A DNA stretch of 64,000 nucleotides from Pseudevernia furfuracea. Lineage: Eukaryota > Ascomycota > Lecanoromycetes > Lecanorales > Parmeliaceae. The notes below the pieces were generated by a model. It was not told where the DNA came from. It saw only the letters and a list, made by a program, of their open reading frames with translations, and searched no databases. Location: the NCBI GenBank assembly GCA_022315425.1, contig JAIUPT010000038.1, positions 1,971,001 to 2,035,000 on the forward strand, read 5' to 3'. Of the stretch, positions 10,575 through 21,156 are shown one piece after another. The translations under genes and the position numbers were made by a program. Numbering within the stretch: the first letter of the stretch is position 1; every line of letters begins with the position of its first letter.

Positions 10575-11115
10575 CTTCAATATTCCAGGCATAGCAGATG
10601 GTAGGAAATGGGAACAGAGGAGGCAGATATATACAGATAGGTCTATGAGAAGAGTTGCGGTGAGAGTGAGTAAGAAAAGTGGGAAAGTGACGTTGGCTCG
10701 GTTGATTGTTCAGGCAAAGCGAGAACACGAAGACTCTAAAAATTATTCCAAATACTTCCCGTCGGCCATTTCTAATTCTATCGCTCCAGTCTAAGACCAC
10801 GACTTTGAGACGCCCAAAAATGCTAGTACGGCTTGTATGTTCGGCTAACGATTTAATACTGAACACAATGACGCCCATGACCAATGGTCTGCTGCCATTC
10901 TGAATCACTGCCCAGTCGCATTATCACGTCGGCAAGGAACATGTGGGAGCAACATCCAAGTGACCGAATCCTACACTTGCCCATGCTACGCCAAATGGTA
11001 AACCAGCCTTACCCTCAACTATCACCTCAACCATTATTGGACGGAAACAGGGGACGCTGAAGTGATAGCGCTCCTTTCGCGTGGAGGTCTCGGCTATGTC
11101 TGCACCTCGGTCTTC
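10575..11115. other. Intergenic, nothing recognised
   Basis: No open frame with protein-like composition is evident on either strand. Confidence 0.45.
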
Positions 11116-12106
11116 TCACAACGGCAGCTGGACAACAGATATCACCAATAGTCCGCCGTCTTCTTTTGCCCTAAAATCTGACAACTCATAAGTGCAGTAA
11201 CCATCGATTGGGAAAGATAACAAGGCTCGAACCATTGCGACCTCTTTCCGGTTAGGCACCATAGAGCTGTGTGTCCAAGAGGATCTGGGTCCGTTGAAAA
11301 AGCAGCCTCTTTCCCCTGCAGTTGGAGAAGAAAAGATAGTGATTCCAAACGCCTGAATGTGGTTCTTCGAGGCGAACAACTCGACAGCCGGGGTAGGCAG
11401 GTGTTAGTGTGTCTAGAACACAGGCTGCTGACGGAGGTAAGAAAGTCGAAGGGCAGTATTCCAGAGGTTCTGAACATCCGCGCGAGATATGGATGACTAT
11501 GGGAGAGGCAGACTGATCATTCAGTCCCTGAAGGCAAGAAGCGGGAGTTGAGAGGGGACGGGATGTGTAGAGAGGGAAACGTAATTTTGCAAGACGGGTC
11601 TGTACTGCCATGAAGTTCGTTTCTCTATGCCATCATGATCGGCTATGAGTAGGGATGACCCCAGCGCTTTCGTGCCGTCTTTGAATCTCCCGCAGCGATC
11701 TAGGGCCCCCTCTTCCCAATGCGCCTTACATTCGTAGCTTCTTCGAAGAATTTCTTCGAAGGACATTGAGAAGATTGCAACCGCCCCATTCTGTTCACAC
11801 GACGGAGTCAAGTAGAATCGTCGATAGTCGTAAGGGTTTCTGCTGAGAGCTTGGATCGCTCGCTCGTAGGCTTGAGGACCGCATTCATAGGTGACTCCAG
11901 AGGCTGTGTCATTGGCTTCATTGTGTTAGCGTAAGTCATTCGAAACGCGCATATTCTACTCATTCACTGTGCTGCAAGTCTGTGATGTTTGAATCGGTTC
12001 TGGCGTTCTCGAACTCTGATTCTTCCTCGCTTCAGATCGGCTGTGGATCAATTAGCACCCCTAGAGCACGTAGAATAAGCAAAACTAATGGCAGTTCACC
12101 GTGCAT
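11116..12106 (-). CDS. Unknown, probably secreted, Cys-containing protein (exons uncertain)
   Basis: On the minus strand a run from about 11915 to 11581 reads YECGPQAYERAIQAL, PYDYRRFYLTPSCEQNG and ILRRSYECKAHWEEG with no stop. A pyrimidine-rich 53-bp intron (11580-11528, ending CTTCAG) joins it in phase to LNDQSASPIVIHISRGC. The 3' end is ambiguous. The frame can run on to a stop at 11252. Alternatively, a ~40-bp intron containing CACTAAC near 11400 leads to a second protein-like frame (EVAMVRALLSFPIDGYC) ending at 11116. The 5' end is also unresolved; an ATG at 12106 begins a short hydrophobic stretch that could be a signal peptide exon. No family is recognised. Confidence 0.35.
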
Positions 12107-12647
12107 ATGCCTTATTCGTAACGATTCCTCTCGACGTGGCGGTGGGTTGGATAACGATCGGCTCTGGCCCAGACTTCGATTTCGACAGGTGAGCTATTCA
12201 AAGTTAGTCTTTTTGACTTGGAGAGAAAGTCCATAGTGCATGCGTGCCTTTGGTCGTTTCCATTTGTAGTGCCATCCCAGATGGGTCAGATGTGGATGAC
12301 TCTGTGCGTATTGGTAGTCTGAACTCGCAAGCGGGGAAAGTGTGCGAGATCTCAGGGTTTGTAAAGTGTTGATGGTTGAAGTATGTTTAAGGGAAGAAGA
12401 TGGGGGAAATGCACGAAGTTCTGAGAAGCTTGAGTATTACACAGTATCCCCAACTGCCCAGATTGAAGAGATAACCCCGCTCTGGGAGATACAACCGAAG
12501 CTGCTGGAGTCGGAATGTATCGAATATTTCTATGATGTCTTGAGGGCACATGCAGTACCTTACCTAATCTCTCTTCGGCCCCGGCATCCCTAATTGACCT
12601 AATCCCATGTGTATGAGCGTCCGTAGCTTCCCAAATTGAACGACTCG
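12107..12647. other. Intergenic, nothing recognised
   Basis: It separates the unknown minus-strand gene from the orphan pseudogene. Open frames here are antisense to one another and have no recognisable features. Confidence 0.4.
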
Positions 12648-13098
12648 TCATCCAACGTATTGTAGTATCTTGACCTCGGCAACAACTATATTGCATTGAA
12701 ATCTGGGAGGTATAACGCCTGTATATACTCCCATAGCTCGCAAGTCGTTGCTAGTGAAGATGTCCCATAGTACGTACATCTTCTCTACCACCATCTTGGA
12801 CTATTCTGACGCTGTTAAAGTACGTCTTGCCAGGAGGAGGCCTGAACATGATAACACGCGGATGCAGGGTAGATTTGAGAAAGTCGAATTCGTAGTATTT
12901 CCAGTCCTCTTTCCACACCAATTCTCTCGCTGTGTCTGGCGGATAGAGGAATTTTTCATACTTAATTTGGTCACCACGTCATTCATGTACTATGCTTTTC
13001 GAATGTACTGCAGATACCTTGCGCTAGATCTTCTCTGTCAGTCGTTGTGGGTCGTTAGCTAGCTCATCGTCTATTTTCTCCCAGTATGTGGTAGCCAT
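12648..13098 (-). pseudogene. Broken paralogue of the orphan gene at 3785-4329
   Basis: Exon 1 (13098-13018) is exactly 27 codons, begins MATTYWEKIDDELAND and matches MTTSFWDRIPSRLADD of the intact copy. A 57-bp phase-0 intron (13017-12961) sits at the same place. Codon 25 is TAG where the intact copy has Ala. Exon 2 starts YEKFLYPPD (intact: YAKYFAAQP) and has VIMFRPPPGK (IIVFRPRPQK). It then loses frame, and the match resumes in another register as YVLWDIFTSND and TGVIPPRFQC (GLIPAGCECC) before a stop at 12650. The TAG plus the frameshift make it a pseudogene as read. A CAG-to-TAG change would fit a RIP-type C-to-T mutation, but that origin is inference. Confidence 0.7.
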
Positions 13099-13209
13099 TT
13101 TGTATCAAGAGGAAAGGCAAACTTGAAGTGATTGATGGGGACAACAAGACTGGGGTTTCTTGGACAGATGAACACGGAATGTAGATGAAGTCAGAGGTAA
13201 CCATGAGAG

Positions 13210-13656
13210 CAGGGCTGGCAACGGTGGACCAACTAACTGGTCCACTACCAGTGGAACCGTTAGTTTCTCGTAATAGTTGGTGCAGTTTGACGTCTACCGG
13301 ATGGTAGTTGGTGTAGTTCTGACTCGAAAACCAACTGGTTCGCTACCAGTTTCAAGCCAAATTTTATTCGATATCTTGAATGATGGTTATAGGCTGATTT
13401 TGTGTCAGAAGTCATAATTTTCACCTTAGATTTGGAGGTCAGAGTAGAGTACCTTCAATCGTCTGATTATCAAATTATCCCCCCTTCCACCACAGAGTGA
13501 AAATCCTAATCAACCAAAACTGCTCCACTATCAGTGCACTGATAGTTAAGTAGTTGGTTCTCATATATATGGTAGTTGGTGCAGTTTCGATTTCAAACCT
13601 AGGAGTTGGTGCAGTTTGCCCTCGAAAACCAACTATTTCCACCGTTGCCAGCCCCG
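13210..13656. mobile_element. 447-bp hAT-type MITE with 8-bp target site duplication
   Basis: The left end is CAGGGCTGGCAACGGTGGA. The right end read inward is CGGGGCTGGCAACGGTGGA, so the 19-bp terminal inverted repeats differ at one base. The element is flanked by perfect 8-bp direct repeats CATGAGAG at 13202-13209 and 13657-13664. An 8-bp duplication and CAGGG-type ends are features of the hAT superfamily. Four direct copies of AGTTGGTGYAGTT (near 13275, 13306, 13574 and 13604) lie close to the two ends, like hAT subterminal motifs. The inside is A/T-rich with no coding capacity, so it is non-autonomous and would need a transposase elsewhere. It lies 112 bp upstream of the pseudogene's start codon. 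Confidence 0.88.
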
Positions 13657-13664
13657 CATGAGAG

Positions 13665-14774
13665 GGATAGCTTGTATAAGGCGAGGTTCGGAGAAAAGGA
13701 TGCGTGCCGAGAAAGACGCGGAAGAAAAGAGAAGAAGATGGGTTTCCGAAGGGCTAAAGTGTCAATGACATCCCCACCTTCCATCAACCTCATTCAGTAA
13801 CCATCGATCAACCATCCATCGTCGTGCAGTATTCAGTATGACAGGCAGTGAGATTGGACCCTCGGTACACATAGCATTTTCTCGTGTCTGCTCGCTCAAA
13901 ACAGTCCTCTGCTTGCGCTGCTTCCACTTAGAACTTGCCAAACACTTCGATTCGATACTCCGATTTTCCGGTCAGAATAAGAACAGCACCCAAGACTCAG
14001 ACACTCTTTTGACAAATTGGATAAATATGGTCAGAAGACTCTGGAGTCAATGTGTGGTGTTTGTATAATCGTTCCTAAACCTTGCTCTCAGCAAATGCAA
14101 ATGTACATCTCATTACTATTGTAGGAAACCCCAACCTGTTAATACCTACTGGGCTCCGAAACGTGGAGCTTCGATGAACGCTACATTGCGACTGCAAGCC
14201 TTGTTCCCGTGACAAAAGCGATAATAGAGGGGTGCCCAAAATGTTAGTATTGCACCCCGACCTCCAAAAGATGAAGGTGGCGGTCTTAGGGCCGAAACAA
14301 ACTGCAACATTTGCACGGAATGAAAAATTGAGGTGTCTAGCGAGAGACAGCAGCGATACGAGAATATAAAAGCAATTCGGCCTTTGAAATAGTTCCAGGC
14401 CCAACTCCCCTACTGCAACTAATGTCCAACCTTCGCCGATGAACTCCGTATCGTAGAATCGTACAGTCATCAAATGCCTGGACCAGCACCCCTTGGTTCA
14501 ACTTTGCAAAAGCATCCGAAACTTTAGTCATACGAACAACCCAATTACGTGGTTTAAACTACATGCAGTAGCCAACCCTTGTTATTTTAATATGCCTCTC
14601 CACTTGATCTGACATGTGTCGCTCGTAGTGGATCCCGCATCCTGGCAGTTCTCGCTTAGCAGTGTCGGTGTTCGTGGTGTCGTAAGTTGCAGGTGTTCGT
14701 GGTCTCATTAAAGGTGTTTACTGAAGAGGCATTGCAGGGCTGGCGCGAAGAAGAGAGCAATTTGGCGGGAGTAT
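13665..14774. other. Intergenic, nothing recognised
   Basis: Open frames of 60-130 codons exist on both strands between 13838 and 14531, but none has a recognisable domain or clean splice signals. Confidence 0.4.
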
Positions 14775-15183
14775 TCAAGCGGCTGTCGCCATCGGTGCGG
14801 TAGGCTCGTCGGGCAACTCCATCACGTAGATATCGTTACATTTACCGCAGAGCCGCTTCATGTTGGCAGCCCAACCGAGCTTTCCGAGATTGAGGGTTGC
14901 GACGAGGCGCTTGAATTCTCCCTCGTCGTATATGTCAACATGGTTGAACCATTTGGGAGCCGTCTTTATTGGCTTGTGGTCTGAGAAAGTGAGCAATGCA
15001 TCTCCAATTATGGATGCAATGGGTATTATTACTCTCTAGTCTGCTGACTTTTGCGGTTGTTATTATTTGGGCAATAGGATCGAACACGATGGCGCTGCCA
15101 CTATTGGTTCTCCCTAGTGGCTTCGGCTCAGGGGTAGGCACAGCGTCTTTGGACATAGTCCTTTGATTGTTGAAGATGGTCAT
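14775..15183 (-). CDS. Hypothetical 118-aa protein with CxxC
   Basis: Exons 15183-15033 and 14980-14775. The 52-bp intron has donor GTAATA and acceptor CTCAG, and phase 1 is kept. The protein begins MTIFNNQRTMSKDAVPTPEP; a second ATG at MSKDAVP is possible. It contains PKWFNHVDIYDEGEFKRLV and a CGKC pair near the end, followed by an acidic/Ala tail. It has no signal peptide or membrane segment. I recognise no family. The support is splice-phase agreement and protein-like composition only. Confidence 0.5.
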
Positions 15184-16693
15184 GGCTAAAATCGATGTGG
15201 ATCAAAGAGATGCATAGCAAGACTATTGGGGGCACCGGTGCCTTTTATATTCAATTCACAAACGCAAAGGCAGGAAGAGGCAATGCACGAGGCCAGAAAA
15301 CGAGGTTGGTCTACCCGTCTGACCGAGGAATCAGACGTGCACATTGACTGAATCTAGGACGCTGGGCCGTGTTGATTCAGAATCATGGCACCCTATCATT
15401 GCACATCATACGGATCAAGAAGAGTCAAAAGGTGAAGATGTGAAAGGCTCCCCAATGTAGATGTCTCAGCCTCACCCCATGCGCATTATCTGCACCTGCA
15501 CGGATCATGCATCTCGCATGCAAGGCCTGCGGCATGACATCCTCTTCCGAAGGCGGTGAAATGAGGCAGGGCATCCACCACAGCCTCAATGTGTCCCCCC
15601 AATCAATCAATTTCAGTGCACTGCTGACTAATCCACTTATTCCAATCTGCCGACCCCACCTTCCTTCGCAGCCTCTTTTCTTAACGGAGTCACCGACCCA
15701 CTAATGCAAGTATTGCCAAGCTGCGCCTGCTCCACTGATTCGAGCGCCTGCTGCAACGGGAAGTGCGAAGACATGCGATGACGCCGTCGAGGTACCTAGG
15801 CAGGCGCATCAGACTCTTGAGGGTGAGCCACCCATAGTGCAAAAATCCTGCCCGAGTATCCGACTCAATTCGAAGTAACACGGTGGTACCATCTACAGAG
15901 AGACGCCTTTTATTCCAAGCCTTGAGAGATGTTGCCTGGGAGACATGCCAATTGACTCGAGCTTTTGCATTTGTATCCTCAGGCAAAGATTAACGTCCAG
16001 CATTCCGGGCGACACAACTGCGTATTCGAACGGACTTGTTGTTTCAGTCAAATACTCTATTATTGGCTTCTATAATCTAAGTAATCGCGAAACAGAGTTG
16101 CACTCTGCCTCCGCCGTTGCGCCCCTCAACGTTCTGCCAGGTACCTAGGTAGTATCGCAGGGTGCTTCGTTTCATCTAATCTTGCGGGCAAGAGTGCCTT
16201 GTTCCGCCCGTTTGCCTTTTCTACGTTTCCATTTCACTACATACTCCGTAGTGCTTTCCTGTTCGAGTCTGCAGGATCTTGGCATATGCAAGAAAGTCGG
16301 ATTCAGCCAATTAACGATGATACCTACGTCGATCAAATGCTATTTTGATGCTCGTGCGTTCCTATCCCCGCTTGTTTCTGCGTCTTGCTTACTCTACTTT
16401 CCTCCGCACATGTTCTTGGTGGCTATTCCGCGTGAGGCTCCATCGCCGTTATTGAGGGATCGAGATCATGCGGCTCCCGTCTGAAGAGGCTCGGAATGAG
16501 TGCTGAAAACATATATACTCGTGCGATGAGCCAGCGAGCTCCCGAGCAACAGTTTCGTTTCTCTCGTACCATATACTACTGGATGTCCTATTGGTTTGGT
16601 ATCCCTCGATGTGTCAAGCTACGTTGCCTTTCCTCCAATGAGCCCTGATCAAGCAAGTCGCGCACAAAGCCAGTCCCAAAAGATAATTACAGC
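15184..16693. other. Intergenic, nothing recognised
   Basis: 1.5 kb with no supported gene. Palindrome-rich TACCTAGG motifs occur at about 15790 and 16140. The right end is the promoter and leader of the patatin-like gene. Confidence 0.5.
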
Positions 16694-19337
16694 ATGGCAA
16701 TCTCGCTTGGACCCGAAGCTGAGCCTGCCAGAAACCTGGACGAAAATCTTTTCGAATTAGGGCACATAAGTGAAGACAGTCACACTCCGGTACCGTCAGC
16801 CTCTCCAAAGGATATCTCAACCCATTTCGACTACTTTGATTTTGGAGGTCAACAAAAACCGCCTAAGCGAAGTCCAACCTATCCATTTGTTCCTCCCGGT
16901 CCATCCGAGGAGCACATTCTTAAATCCCTGGGCAGAGTCAGCAACAGGTACCCAAAAAGCCAGAAACGCAAATTCGCGCCTTCGGTATCTAAGAAACCAG
17001 TGCACACTGAGCCCAATCTGCCGGGACCAAATCAAATACGGCACTCATCAACCATCAACACCAATAACTCTGCATCGTTCGAGGATACAGCTGTATGGGA
17101 TCAGAAAGCCATACTCTCTCTGGGTATGTATCCACCCTAGACTCTGAGTAATTCGCACACTTTTGAGATTTGGCCCAAAATTCTCAATAGTCAGCTTTGT
17201 CTACCCCACTGCTATAAATTTTTAGAAATTCCTGCCTAGTTTGCTGTAGCAACGGAGTATCTCGCATGTTTTTTCGCACGCTTGTTTCAAGAAAGCAAAT
17301 GTCTTAGGTTCACGTTCATCTTACTCGTGACCTCGGCCGCTTGCCATTACTACATTCCTTGCTTTGCTGTTACGCAAGAGTATGCCGCTTGTGGATGACG
17401 CTCACTGATGTGCAGATGGGGGTGGTATCCGCGGATACTCGGCTCTTTTGATCCTTCAAGAACTCATGAAAGCCATTGGAAGGATAGAGAAAAAGTATGA
17501 TTGTGGACTTAACAAAGCCGACGGGCCCGCGGAATCAAGCTATCATCCACTCGAGCCTCTCGCTCCAGCGCCATGCATGGCAACCAATATTAAATCCAAG
17601 GCCAACGATGGTGGTAGACCTATCGGGACCGAGTCGTCGCCATGGCTCCCATGCCACTATTTTGACTACGTAGCGGGAACGAGTACGGGAGGGTATGTCC
17701 AATACGCCATGTATCTAGATAAATTCACCTGATTCCTTTTTTAGATTGATTGGCATCATGCTTGGGCGTTTGAGAATGAACGTCGATGACTGCATCTCGG
17801 AATACGAGATTCTGGGCGCGAAAGTTTTTGGGCACAGTCGCAAGTGCCATCTCAGATCTCCGTTATTCTGGCCTCGTGACAAATACAACTACAAAACACT
17901 CGAGAGTGTCGTGAGAGGCGTCGTACGCCGACGGGTGCCGAAAGTGGCCGAATTCCCTGGCGGTAGGAACTTTGCATTCGATGAGAATAGATGCAGAACG
18001 TAAGACATTTACCTCAGTCACGGGGCTTGCATTGACCACTCTGCAGAGTCGTTGTTGCTTTCCAGCAACAGAGCAAGGCCGGCACGGAAAAACCATACTT
18101 GTTTCGAACTTACAAGAATCTACACAAGAGCGCAGACCCCGAAGAGCGAAAGCTTGACAGAAATCATGATATGGCTCATGACATACCTATCTGGCAAGTA
18201 GCTCGTGCCACATCTGCGGCACCGACCTATTTCAAACCTCCCATTATCGACGGGCTCGAGTACGTCGATGGCGGGTTCGGGGCGAACAATCCTTGTGTCG
18301 AAATCTACGAGGAAGTCCGGAGAATGAACAACAACTCTAAAAGATGTGCCAGTATCATTCTAAGCATTGGAACAGGAAAGAACAATGAGGCACGCCGTTT
18401 CAAAGGTGCCGGGTTTCAACGCTACTTGAATTATGCCAATTTCGCCCGGAAGTGGGCTTCTGATTCCGAACAAACGCACGAAGCAATGCTCAAAGCTAAG
18501 AGCGAAGTCCACTTCGACTACTTCAGACTGAATGTTGAAGAAGGCCTTGACCTCATGAAGCTTGACGAGTGGCGGGCGAGGGGTCCAGTGAGAACAAAGA
18601 TTGGAGAACGCATTGCCAGTTTCAGATCTTCCTCGACCAAGGATCGACGCAATGTTAACGAAACAGCTGGAGCCGTTGCAGCGAATGGCCAGAAAGCTGA
18701 TAATCTGAAAGAAAAGTATGACAATCTGCAAAACGGGACTGGCACCATCCACATGAATGTCAATGGAAATATGGACCATGCAGACCAGCAGGCCTCGAGA
18801 GAGCACGACGAACAGCTTACAAAGCGAAGATATGCTCTAGATGCTGCCAAAAATACGTCTGCTACTCATTTGGATAATCCAGTGGAAGGGGCAACGACAA
18901 ACGCTTTCGACCAGCAAAATGGCCATCCGCCAACTACCGGTGTCTCAGCACGAAAAGTCAAACCCGATGCCGACAACACGAAAATTCCACAGTGGTTCCG
19001 ACCAAAGAATCAGACTCTAGAATCAATTCGCAAATACACTGAAATTTATCTCTCTCAGGCTGATACCATCAAGATGATCGAACGGTCCGCCAAACTTCTC
19101 GTCGACGGTCGCCGCGGCCGAGCCAAGAGCGACCCACAGCGGTGGGAAAAGGTATGTTTTGGTACCTGGTATCAGTGCAGGATACCAGGATGTCCTCGAG
19201 GAGAGAAAGAGTATGAAAAGCGGTGGGAACTTCAGAAGCATTTGCTGGATAAACATAAGAACGACTTTACGACAGGCGCTGATGGCAAACGCAAGCTTAA
19301 CGATGCGCTTGATTCTTGCAAGATCGTCGTTCATTGA
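16694..19337 (+). CDS. Patatin-like phospholipase with C-terminal C2H2-like finger
   Basis: Exons 16694-17123, 17416-17692, 17745-17999 and 18047-19337; all phases agree, giving 750 aa. Residues 1-143 are a low-complexity, Pro/Ser-rich extension. The patatin (PNPLA) core follows: oxyanion motif DGGGIRG at 144-150, nucleophile elbow GTSTGG at 231-236 (Ser233) and the DGG motif at 395-397 (Asp395), so the Ser-Asp dyad is complete. Such enzymes hydrolyse acyl ester bonds of phospholipids or galactolipids. A charged, probably disordered region of ~250 residues comes next. The end holds Cys698-x4-Cys703-x15-His719-x4-His724, which resembles a C2H2 zinc finger with a long loop. Splice donors GTATGT, GTATGT and GTAAGA are canonical; intron 1 (292 bp) is long for this window. 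Enzyme class is secure, the finger is tentative. No signal peptide, so probably cytosolic or nuclear. Confidence 0.88.
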
Positions 19338-20383
19338 GCACATCATCGTCCTTGCACCGTCGATGTCGTGGGTGAAGCATTCGCATGCTTCTCTCGGGAC
19401 GACTCGAGAAATGCTAACAGGGGTATCCTGTGAGTATGCGTTCGGGCTGTAAAGTTCCTGCTTATTTAGGGAGAGCTGGAAGTCTTGCAGGACTCGACAA
19501 GGGTTGCACTAGGGTATTGGATTTGAACGTGTACCAAAAGTCTTGTTGTTTTTGCTCTCTCGCATCGCATCGCATCTTTCCTAGATACTCAAAAGCTTCA
19601 TTCCTTGCAAATTTTGCCTTTTACTATAATCATATAGATCGCAGGTTACGTAGATCGAAACGCTTGCAAGGAAAATGTTGATTGTTGAGGAAAGATTCGT
19701 TGCAATTTTCATTCTTTTTGGTAACACGTGAATTCTGGGAGGGCAGTATGATTCGCCCTCTGTGCATAGATTTTGCTATATTCTCTTACTTTTCGCGGTC
19801 TTATGCCTGAAAGACGATACGGTGAGTTAGGGCAGCATCTCGGAATTTTGAGCATTCGAGCTTCAATGGCCTTCAAACTCCGAATCCGGGCAATTTTTTA
19901 AACTGAGATTTTGTGAAAAATGGCGTCGAGGGTTGGGATGTTTCCGCCAAGTGTGCCAAATGATACCAGTTCATTCCTTGAAGCCCTCAAAATCTGACTT
20001 GATGCGTGATTTACTCAAAGCTTCTTGTGACAAAGTAAGGTATGTTGGACTGTTACCTCAAACGCATGCCCATCCAAGCGTGGACGTCACTCAAGCATTG
20101 ACTCTGTCTCTACTTTGATGGAATTCGCTGAGCTCAGGAAGGATCAAGGCGTTCGAGAAGCAGAATTTGGACAAAAGTTGAGTTGGAGGTAGCTAGCGGT
20201 AGTAGAATGGACACATGATGGCTAATCGCCTTGGAATCATGCTAAGTACAAATGGTAGGTCCGAAGTACCTTAGACCTCGACGATCCAGGCAAACCAAAG
20301 CAACGTTGCAGTAGACTGGACAGTCTCGTTCGTTGAAGACACCCTGACACAGACTGTCCGCCAGTATGAACACCCTGTGTATT
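19338..20383. other. Intergenic, nothing recognised
   Basis: It holds the 3' flank of the patatin-like gene and about 900 bp without features. Confidence 0.5.
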
Positions 20384-20701
20384 TCAATCAGTGCCCGCAA
20401 AGAGGTGCAAAAGGTCTGAAAGGGAGGAGCCTTTGAGACCGCCGCTGATTTTGACAGCTTGCCTGACGCTCGCCATAGGAAGCCTGTTAGGATCAAGCAA
20501 GACCGTGTGTACGAATGTGCTTCCTCTACCATAGTGATGGGTCAAGGACTCCTCAGCGGCACGAATGAGCAGCATTTTTTGAATGTTATGCAGAGGCAAT
20601 TTCGCGTGTAATGTTTCCATCCAGTCTGTGCTAGAGGAGATTCTGTAGGGTGTATAGGCGTTATGCGTAGCTAGCGTGTAGCAGTAATTCCGTGCATACA
20701 T
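20384..20701 (-). CDS. Possible 105-aa hypothetical protein
   Basis: A single open frame from ATG 20701 contains protein-like stretches such as LHNIQKMLLIRAAEESL and SVRQAVKISGGLKGSSLSD. There is no domain, signal peptide, intron or paralogue to support it. It may be spurious. Confidence 0.25.
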   Translation of the reverse strand: MYARNYCYTLATHNAYTPYRISSSTDWMETLHAKLPLHNIQKMLLIRAAEESLTHHYGRGSTFVHTVLLDPNRLPMASVRQAVKISGGLKGSSLSDLLHLFAGTD

Positions 20702-20837
20702 GATATTTCTTTCGTACTTTTTCGCCTAGGTTACTTTGACAGACAATAAAGTGATCAAAAAGCAGCCTCCTGTACGGCGGACGCCTGGCAGGTTTGGTGG
20801 GGTCAGACCGATAAAGATCCTTGGCGGCGGGCTGGTA

Positions 20838-21075
20838 CTCGTTGGTGACTTTAGTCTCTGGACACATCAAAAGTTGTGCTTTTATGAAAAACACGATGCC
20901 TCGATGACAATTGAACTTATAACAAAGATTTTGATGCAAAATTTATAGAGAATCTTTCAAATTACAAGTTGTATGTTAACTGTTTTTCTTCAATACCCTT
21001 TGGTTGTCGCGTGACAGTGGTCTGAGTCCAGGGTGTGAATTCTGTATGTGTCCGGAGACTAAAGTCACCAACGAG
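20838..21075. mobile_element. 238-bp inverted-repeat element flanked by TA (MITE-like)
   Basis: The sequence starting CTCGTTGGTGACTTTAGTCT at 20838 recurs in inverted form ending at 21075. The match covers about 30 bp with one mismatch (33 bp counting the flanking GTA/TAC at 20835-20867 and 21046-21078). TA lies immediately outside both ends, as in Tc1/mariner target duplications. The inside is A/T-rich and non-coding. A two-base flank is weak evidence for transposition, so a mariner-type MITE is the likeliest reading but not proven. Confidence 0.6.
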
Positions 21076-21156
21076 TACTTACTTATGCTGACCTAGGTAC
21101 TAGTAGATGCATTTTCGCACACACCTCATAGATCGTTGAGCATATAATTGCCTACT

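Noticed and set aside
14075..14473. 132-codon minus-strand frame rich in Phe, Leu and Cys
   Set aside because: No signal peptide or splice context, and its composition looks random.
18047..19337. Possible mini-intron near 19151 (GTATG...CAG) in the patatin gene
   Set aside because: It would be only about 29 nt and would remove the start of the Cys/His finger; the frame is open without it.
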